The position numbers and the translations under genes are program-made. A stretch of 8,685 nt of DNA from CAYXBG01 sp964463145. GTDB lineage: Bacteria > Acidobacteriota > UBA6911 > RPQK01 > CBDAPI01. The stretch lies in NCBI GenBank assembly GCA_964463145.1, contig CAYXBG010000073.1, forward strand, positions 1-8,685, in the 5' to 3' direction. The notes below the pieces were generated by a model, which saw nothing but the letters and a program-made list of their open reading frames with translations, made no database searches and was not told where the DNA came from. Of this stretch, positions 1 through 4,928 are shown one piece after another; within the stretch, counting starts at the first letter, position 1; every line of letters starts with the position of its first letter.

Positions 1-1283
1 AATATTCGTAGTGCCTCCTTGAAAATCTCCGGCGTAAAGTCAATAAGGTCATCCCTGGTGGCGCCCTGCAAATCAAAAGGCAGTGGTCTAGATGGGAATG
101 GTTGGGTTGGAGAAGTACGCTCACCCTCAATGAGTGAGGAGGGTACAGAAAGCTCTTCGATAGGCCATACAGGCTCACCTGTAGCCCTATCGAAAACAAA
201 ACAAAACCCTTGTTTCGTAACCTGGGCAACAGCTCGCAGTTCCTTCCCGTCGATTCTGATATCAACCAGATTTGGAGCAGCCGGGAGATCATAATCCCAG
301 AGACCATGATGAACGATCTGGTAATGCCAGACCCGCTTGCCTGTCTCCACATCAATAGCGACTAAAGATTCTCCGTACAGATTGTTTCCTAGGCGATGAC
401 CTCCATAAAAGTCGCTGTTAGGAGTTCCCACTGGCAGATAAACATAGCCAAGCTCTTGATCGCAACTCATCCAAGACCACACATTGGTATTCCCACTGTA
501 ACTGGCTGATTTCCCCTCCCAGGTATCTATCCCAAATTCGCCCTCATGAGGAATCGTGTGAAATGTCCACTTGAGTGCACCAGTCCGAATATCGAACCCT
601 CTAACATCTCCCGGGGGCATATTTTTTTTATTTTCGAAGTCAGTTAAGGAAGACCCGGCCACAACCGTGTCACCACAGATAACAGGAGGAGAAGTTAGTC
701 CATAAAGAGATCGATCTATTGGTCTCCTTAGCCCCAAAGTCAGGTCAACTCTACCCTTCTCTCCAAATGATTCAATTGGCTTCCCGCTCTGGGCATCCAG
801 AACCACCAAATAACCATCACCGGTCCCAATGAAAACACGACCAGCTGCTCCATCACTCCAATAAGCAACGCCTCTATGAATAAACCACTTAGATGGAGAG
901 TCTTCTTTCCAAGCACCGCCGTCATATACCCACAGAGTCTCACCACTACGACCATCTATAGCTGCAACTTGGCTCAACGAGGTACTGACATATAGAAAAT
1001 TCCCTACCTGGATGGGTGTGGCTTCATAAGCCCAGGTCCACATTTCGGGATTCTCCTGTAGGATTTTCTGGTCTACAGCTTCCCAACGCCAGGCAACCCG
1101 GAGCGAAGCAACATTACTTCTATCGATTTGGGAAAGTGGGATGAATTTCGTACTGGACAAATCAGATCCGTAACTGCCCCAGGAAGCTTGAGGCATTTCT
1201 GAGATCGGAAAGTTGCACTGCGACAGCAATATGAACCAGATAAATCCCATGGCCCAAAAGCTCAATTTAAGGAACTGTGTCAT
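1..1283 (-). CDS. PQQ-dependent dehydrogenase, glucose-dehydrogenase type (C-terminus beyond window)
   Basis: Exported quinoprotein that would oxidise an alcohol or sugar outside the cytoplasm using pyrroloquinoline quinone and pass electrons to quinone or cytochrome c. The visible 427 residues begin with a hydrophobic segment (residues 7-22) ending in LLSQC; Cys23 could be a lipobox but Gln at -1 is atypical. Mature start WGSYGSDLSSTKF (35-47) is the usual N-terminal motif of PQQ dehydrogenases. Propeller motifs of the form A-x-D-x-x-[TS]-G-x-x-x-W recur at AIDGRSGETLW (108-118), FDIRTGALKW (230-239), AIDVETGKRVW (309-319) and VFDRATGEPVW (363-373). RGVAYW (137-142), TSPPVI (197-202), GNTNVWSWMSCD (264-275) and HHGLWDYDLPAAP (325-337) resemble membrane glucose dehydrogenase. 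No vicinal Cys-Cys pair is present, unlike methanol dehydrogenases. The start codon lies in an ATGA overlap with the upstream DUF6807 gene, with GGGAGG close by. About a third of the protein, including any cytochrome domain, lies outside. Substrate unknown. Confidence 0.9.
   Translation of the reverse strand, partial: MTQFLKLSFWAMGFIWFILLSQCNFPISEMPQASWGSYGSDLSSTKFIPLSQIDRSNVASLRVAWRWEAVDQKILQENPEMWTWAYEATPIQVGNFLYVSTSLSQVAAIDGRSGETLWVYDGGAWKEDSPSKWFIHRGVAYWSDGAAGRVFIGTGDGYLVVLDAQSGKPIESFGEKGRVDLTLGLRRPIDRSLYGLTSPPVICGDTVVAGSSLTDFENKKNMPPGDVRGFDIRTGALKWTFHTIPHEGEFGIDTWEGKSASYSGNTNVWSWMSCDQELGYVYLPVGTPNSDFYGGHRLGNNLYGESLVAIDVETGKRVWHYQIVHHGLWDYDLPAAPNLVDIRIDGKELRAVAQVTKQGFCFVFDRATGEPVWPIEELSVPSSLIEGERTSPTQPFPSRPLPFDLQGATRDDLIDFTPEIFKEALRI
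1280..1283 (-). other. ATGA stop/start overlap
   Basis: The TGA of the DUF6807 gene (1282-1280) and the ATG of the quinoprotein gene (1283-1281) share bases in ATGA. A purine-rich GGGAGGG lies only two bases upstream of the ATG. This arrangement is typical of translational coupling and indicates that the two proteins are made from one transcript. Confidence 0.85.
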
Positions 1284-2548
1284 TGCCCTCCCGTAGACAG
1301 GCTTGCAGCTTTGACGATATTGATTCGAGGCGGGTTGGCGTAATCGTCCCAAAGTGCTTGTATCCGGTCGAGTTTCCATTCACCCTTGAATACAACAACC
1401 CGGTAACGGGAAAGATAAGACCTCCCCGGCTGTATCTCCATATCACCCAAACGTTGAGGTGCAAATGTGAAATAAGGCATCCGAGGATGGACACGAAGAG
1501 GTTGCGGAGCACGAAAGTTTTCAGGATGACTCATTAATAGCAAGCCCCCTTTGCCACCGTCTAATTCACCTGAGATAAGACACCAATCGGCCCTCGAACC
1601 ATCTCCTCCCTCTCTGTCGAGGCCTTCAGATGTCAAAACTTCCATGGCTCCTGGAGTCCAATTCCGAGCTCCTCTAAATGCCATACCTCCGTAATGATAT
1701 TCTGGGAGTTCTAAGAGGATATCACTCGCACAGTTTTGTAGAGACGAGACATCAAAAATAAAAAATCCTTCCTCCGGGCCAGCTGCTGCATACACCTTAA
1801 CTTCCCACAGTTCGTTCAACACCTCTTCCTTGCTGGAAGCAGAAAAATCCATATACCGGTGAGTGGCGCGAAAACCAGCAAAAACAGGACCCTCCCAAAT
1901 ATCTTCTAGCCCATCATGTCTAACGGCTCCAGTCCCTTTGTGTAAATTCCAAAAATCTGGAGTCCTATCTTTGTAACGGGACTTAGTCCAAGCAAACCAA
2001 AGCCCTCGGTGGTGTGGGTATGATGGAGAGAAATCATCACTAACAACTAGACCTTCTGGGGTCCAGATTGGGTGAATATAAGCGTTACGAGCATAAATGT
2101 TAGGAAGATCAGCTGTTGGTGGCTCCACAGTTCCGTAACGATACTGAAGGACTTTAAAACCGCTGTGTCTAATCTCTAGATAACTTCCCTCCTTATTCTC
2201 GACTTCCAAAATACTGCCTGTGTTCGATTCAGCACTTGAAACGACATGGTACGTTCGGATTCTACCCTTAGGAGTCGTCCCACTTACTATCCAATAAAGC
2301 CGTTCGGGATTCTCCGATGCGCGTTGGCTAAACACGGGAAGAAATCCAGTCTCAATCAGCTCAACGACTTGGACAGACTCTAGATCCTGGGGTAGCAGAA
2401 TAGAAACTAGAGAATCAGTTCTCGTATGGGGGCCTGCATCCACCTCAACGATAATCTCAGGAGCTTTAGGTTTTCCCCTGTCAGCACAACTCAGAAGTAG
2501 CAAAAGAATTGAGGCCCTAGCAACCAACCTTCCAATTCTCACATTCAC
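1280..2548 (-). CDS. DUF6807 ('PmoA') family lipoprotein
   Basis: Family of unknown biochemical function, often filed as 'methane oxygenase PmoA' although it bears no resemblance to particulate methane monooxygenase. It commonly sits beside Gfo/Idh/MocA oxidoreductases and sugar-modifying enzymes, as here. The 422 residues start with a basic n-region, a Leu-rich core and a lipobox LLSC (Cys21), so the protein should be a membrane-anchored lipoprotein. Family hallmarks: YIHPIWTPEGLVVSDDF (157-173) followed by PHHRGLWFAW (178-187), EYHYGGMAFRG (283-293), ADWCLISGEL (320-329) and a C-terminal block HPENFRAPQP (341-350). His159, His179 and His180 are the obvious candidates for ligand or metal contacts. 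Start choice: GTG at 2548 has an AGGGAG only two bases away; the in-frame GTG at 2542 has the same sequence eight bases upstream and may be the true start, two residues shorter. It follows the oxidoreductase stop by 30 bases. Confidence 0.88.
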   Translation of the reverse strand: MNVRIGRLVARASILLLLLSCADRGKPKAPEIIVEVDAGPHTRTDSLVSILLPQDLESVQVVELIETGFLPVFSQRASENPERLYWIVSGTTPKGRIRTYHVVSSAESNTGSILEVENKEGSYLEIRHSGFKVLQYRYGTVEPPTADLPNIYARNAYIHPIWTPEGLVVSDDFSPSYPHHRGLWFAWTKSRYKDRTPDFWNLHKGTGAVRHDGLEDIWEGPVFAGFRATHRYMDFSASSKEEVLNELWEVKVYAAAGPEEGFFIFDVSSLQNCASDILLELPEYHYGGMAFRGARNWTPGAMEVLTSEGLDREGGDGSRADWCLISGELDGGKGGLLLMSHPENFRAPQPLRVHPRMPYFTFAPQRLGDMEIQPGRSYLSRYRVVVFKGEWKLDRIQALWDDYANPPRINIVKAASLSTGGQ

Positions 2549-2578
2549 GACTCCCTAAACATTTACTGATTTTCAACT

Positions 2579-3676
2579 CTAGTCGGTTGGCATCCCACTG
2601 GCATGCAGTAAAGTCTCCTGGGCCATCAAATCGTGCTCTGGAGTAAAACGATTTTCCCGTTCCCCCCTAACCATGGCCGCAAGATCCTCGATGTCGTCGA
2701 CGTAACGTGGATAAGGTGGAAAATCGACCTGTTGGTATCCCTTTTTGTATTTACCATGAGGCTTCAAAAGGGCGAGTCTCCCCTGAGGAGCACCCATAGG
2801 CTGAATATGTAGAGTTCCTTCTGTTCCACATAAGGTAATATGCCTTCTCTGGCCTCCCTCTACCTCTAGTAAAGAAACCTTGATTTCAGCTAATGCCTTA
2901 GGGTACTCAAACACTGCCAAAGTATTGTCAGCAAGACCAAGCCCATCACCATATGGGTCCAGTCTTTGCAAGAAGGGTGTTACTCGGTCAGGAACCCCCA
3001 GTATTTTCACTACAGTATCTATCATGTGACCGCCCAGCTCGAACATCGTCCCTCCGGAGTACCAGGCATTTTCTTCTCGTCCTTTTCCCGGTCCCATCAA
3101 TTTACTCATAACACAACGCATCTCGAAGGGCTCCCCAAGCCACCCCTTCTTTACTAAGTCGCGCATTAAAACTACGCCAGGGTTATAGCGGAACATATAG
3201 CCCATCTGGACAATCAGATTCTTTGTCTTTGTTTTCTCCAAAATACGAGAAAAATGGGGAAGAGAGGAGCCCCCTGGCTTATCCAAGTGTATATGCAGTC
3301 CTGCATCTACACAGGCTTCCGCAGTATCTAAAAGCAATGGGACATCTGTTTCCACAGCTACTACCTGAAGGCCCTTTGTTGCCAAAAGCTGATCCTGTTC
3401 CATCCATTTGACCCCCTGGTAAATTTCACTTTTCTTAGCGGATCGACGGTATTCCGGATTTGACTCAACTATTCCCACTACTTCAAAATCAGGGTTCTCT
3501 CGGAGAGCCCTCATCTTACCTCCAGCATGGCCGTGGCCAGTCCCTATCTGTCCAACCTTTATTCGAGTTTTGTGCCGAGGTGCTTCTAGTTTATTTCCCT
3601 GCGTCGTTGCAGTACCAGCAAGGACCGCACCTGTAGAAGTTGAGATAAACGTCCGTCTAGTAAAATTCTTACCCAA
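2579..3676 (-). CDS. Gfo/Idh/MocA family oxidoreductase, Tat-exported
   Basis: NAD(P)-dependent oxidoreductase of the glucose-fructose oxidoreductase / inositol dehydrogenase family, probably acting on a sugar or polyol outside the cytoplasm with its nucleotide bound before export. Numbered from the TTG start (365 residues): twin-arginine motif TRRTFIS at 6-12 followed by a weakly hydrophobic stretch; Rossmann motif VGQIGTGHGHA at 41-51; LDKPGG at 131-136, the family's E/D-K-P motif with catalytic Lys133; GGTMFELGGHMID at 208-220, with His217 and Asp220 in the usual substrate-site positions. Length is normal for Tat-exported members. Start: the frame opens at a GTG at 3700, but a near-perfect AAAGGAGG lies inside that extension and sits six bases before TTG at 3676, so the shorter start is preferred. 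The Tat motif is kept either way. It heads the compact block with the DUF6807 and quinoprotein genes. Substrate not inferable. Confidence 0.93.
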   Translation of the reverse strand: MGKNFTRRTFISTSTGAVLAGTATTQGNKLEAPRHKTRIKVGQIGTGHGHAGGKMRALRENPDFEVVGIVESNPEYRRSAKKSEIYQGVKWMEQDQLLATKGLQVVAVETDVPLLLDTAEACVDAGLHIHLDKPGGSSLPHFSRILEKTKTKNLIVQMGYMFRYNPGVVLMRDLVKKGWLGEPFEMRCVMSKLMGPGKGREENAWYSGGTMFELGGHMIDTVVKILGVPDRVTPFLQRLDPYGDGLGLADNTLAVFEYPKALAEIKVSLLEVEGGQRRHITLCGTEGTLHIQPMGAPQGRLALLKPHGKYKKGYQQVDFPPYPRYVDDIEDLAAMVRGERENRFTPEHDLMAQETLLHASGMPTD

Positions 3677-3682
3677 CTGAAA

Positions 3683-3690
3683 CCTCCTTT
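3683..3690 (-). promoter_or_regulatory. Strong Shine-Dalgarno selecting a TTG start
   Basis: The minus strand reads AAAGGAGG, then TTTCAG, then TTG. The six-base spacer is ideal for the TTG at 3676 and impossible for the GTG at 3700, which lies upstream of it. This site decides the start of the Gfo/Idh/MocA gene. Confidence 0.8.
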
Positions 3691-3730
3691 GAATGTACAC
3701 TGGGCATCCCCAGCTATAGGAAACCCTCCG

Positions 3731-3740
3731 TTTCCGGAAA
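3731..3740. repeat. Perfect 10-bp palindrome TTTCCGGAAA
   Basis: TTTCCGGAAA equals its own reverse complement. It lies 55 bases upstream of the TTG start and directly next to the left arm of the long-range inverted repeat. It could be a protein-binding site or could compete with the longer pairing. It is short enough to occur by chance. Confidence 0.4.
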
Positions 3741-3742
3741 AT

Positions 3743-3762
3743 AGAATATACTCGGATATTCT
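3743..3762. promoter_or_regulatory. Candidate operator dyad AGAATAT-N6-ATATTCT
   Basis: Perfect 7-base inverted repeat with a six-base centre (ACTCGG), 20 bases in all, about 67-86 bases upstream of the oxidoreductase start. The size and symmetry suit a dimeric regulator, and the AT-rich position is where a promoter for the downstream three-gene block would be expected. No regulator gene is in the window and no convincing -35/-10 pair was identified, so the role is inferred from symmetry alone. Confidence 0.4.
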
Positions 3763-3874
3763 TCTCATGTTTGTAACCGAGCTGTCAGCCAGTATGCACT
3801 TCCATAACGGAGTGAGCAACAGGCTAAGTAAGTACCTTCAGCAACTATCCAATTTCGCTTTTCCATGCGGAGGG

Positions 3875-4921
3875 TTATTCCATTCTTTTTCCAGTCCCAG
3901 AAAATCCTATATGGGGAACAAAAATCACCTCCCATTCAGGATGCTTACGCAAGACTCTGGCGCTATCCTCAGGACCCAGAACTACAAAAGCAGTTGCAAG
4001 AGCGTCACTGGCCGTTGCCGTAGATGCTACAACACTGACACTACCTAAAAAACTTGTGGGCAATCCTGTACGAGGGTCCAAGATATGACCGTAATTCTTT
4101 CCGTTTCGAACCCAATGTTGAATTCGGTTCGAGGCAGTGGAAAGTGACCTATCCTTCAAAACCTTTTTTGAAGCGAGGTTGGACTCGTCGAGAAAAATCC
4201 ACCATCCGTCTTGTCCTGGAGCACTTCCTATACCGTAATGAGTACTTCCCCCAAAAGAAATGAGGGCGTTTACTACCCCGTGGTCTTTAAGAATATTCAC
4301 CACTTGATCTACTGCGTAACCTTTGCCAATTGCTCCAAAATCCAAAGCCATCCCAGGACGAGTAGGACGCACTGTTTTTTCTTCAAAATCGATCTCAAGA
4401 TAACGCATTCCTACAATTTCCATACAGGATTCTAGATCAGATTTCCTTGGCCAGGTGGGCACACCATCAAAGAAGCCCCATAAATGACTCAATGGCCCTA
4501 CAGTACTGTCAAAGGCACCTTGAGTTTTTTCCCAAAAAAATCTACTCAACCGGAGCAACCTAAACGTGTCTTCTGATACCCGTGTCGCTTTTATATATCC
4601 CTCACGGTACCGATGATTCAGTCTAGAAACTTCGCTTCCAGAACGGTAATTACTGATCAAACTTTCCAATCTGTCCAGATCAGAAAAGGCGTACTGAAGG
4701 GCGAGTTCTAAATTCAACCTATTACTGCTAGCGATCTGAATCTCCATTAGAGATCCCATAGAGGGATAGGCGACACTGTAGAGCTGTACCGGACCACTTG
4801 ATTCGAGTTTAAGTTGGAACGGTAGATTATCCTCGCTCGCATGAGTTAGAGTCGGGTAGAGCATCCAGAGATACAGACAAACCGTAATTGGAGCCCGCTG
4901 CCACTTCCTTGCATTCCCCAT
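3875..4921 (-). CDS. apbE: FAD:protein FMN transferase (ApbE), exported
   Basis: Transfers FMN from FAD to Ser/Thr of target proteins (flavinylation), acting outside the cytoplasm with Mg2+. Numbered from ATG at 4921 (348 residues): Sec signal with basic start ARKWQR, a hydrophobic core around 12-24 and a likely cut after THA (26-28). ApbE motifs follow: MGS (55-57, usually MGT), AFDSTVGPLSHLWGF (136-150), LDFGAIGKGYAVD (193-205), SFGGSTHYGIG (222-232), GHILDPRTGLP (278-288) and TASDALATAFVVLG (303-316). Asp306 and Thr310 in DALAT correspond to the metal-binding pair of the family. Length is normal. The familiar TSG before the HILDPRTG motif is replaced by TAS. Two in-frame GTG codons directly precede the ATG (as far as 4927); none of the three has a good ribosome binding site. 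No FMN_bind, Nqr, Rnf or similar flavinylation target is visible here, so its substrate is either elsewhere or not yet recognised. Confidence 0.95.
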   Translation of the reverse strand: MGNARKWQRAPITVCLYLWMLYPTLTHASEDNLPFQLKLESSGPVQLYSVAYPSMGSLMEIQIASSNRLNLELALQYAFSDLDRLESLISNYRSGSEVSRLNHRYREGYIKATRVSEDTFRLLRLSRFFWEKTQGAFDSTVGPLSHLWGFFDGVPTWPRKSDLESCMEIVGMRYLEIDFEEKTVRPTRPGMALDFGAIGKGYAVDQVVNILKDHGVVNALISFGGSTHYGIGSAPGQDGWWIFLDESNLASKKVLKDRSLSTASNRIQHWVRNGKNYGHILDPRTGLPTSFLGSVSVVASTATASDALATAFVVLGPEDSARVLRKHPEWEVIFVPHIGFSGTGKRME

Positions 4922-4928
4922 CACCACG

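Larger units (their letters stand above)
3722..3876. repeat. Long-range interrupted inverted repeat spanning the apbE-oxidoreductase gap
   Basis: AACCCTCCG at 3722-3730 is the exact reverse complement of CGGAGGGTT at 3868-3876. Just inside, GGAAAA at 3736-3741 pairs with TTTTCC at 3859-3864. Together they give 15 complementary positions in two blocks separated by a small asymmetric internal loop (5 versus 3 bases), enclosing about 117 bases. A minus-strand transcript could fold the whole gap into one closed structure between the apbE stop and the oxidoreductase ribosome binding site. No known RNA family is recognised, and chance pairing cannot be excluded. Confidence 0.4.

Noticed and set aside
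19..294. Plus-strand open frame opposite the quinoprotein gene.
   Set aside because: The minus strand encodes a continuous PQQ-dehydrogenase across all of 1-1283; the plus-strand translation is low-complexity Ser/Arg-rich with no family motifs and no ribosome binding site.
2260..2290. IVSGTTPKG in the DUF6807 protein resembles the SGAT-type flavinylation site of ApbE targets.
   Set aside because: The stretch matches the ordinary W-x-[VL]-x-G strand of DUF6807 proteins that leads into RxF/RTY; the Asp upstream and the following [TS] of the true motif are missing.
3700..3713. CTGGG-GATG-CCCAG hairpin just upstream of the oxidoreductase start on the minus strand.
   Set aside because: A 5-bp stem is common by chance, and there is no T tract or known leader motif to support attenuation.
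3751..3781. CTCGG/CCGAG 5-bp inverted repeat with a 21-base loop in the intergenic gap.
   Set aside because: Too short and too widely spaced to stand out from chance, and it conflicts with the better 7-bp dyad at 3743-3762.
3586..3819. Minus-strand open frame of 77 codons overlapping the oxidoreductase start, a possible small leader gene.
   Set aside because: It runs on out of frame into the well-supported oxidoreductase gene and has no Shine-Dalgarno or coherent protein character.
3689..4048. Plus-strand open frame of 119 codons crossing the intergenic gap and the apbE 3' end.
   Set aside because: Two thirds is antisense to conserved ApbE motifs, and the translated product has no recognisable features.
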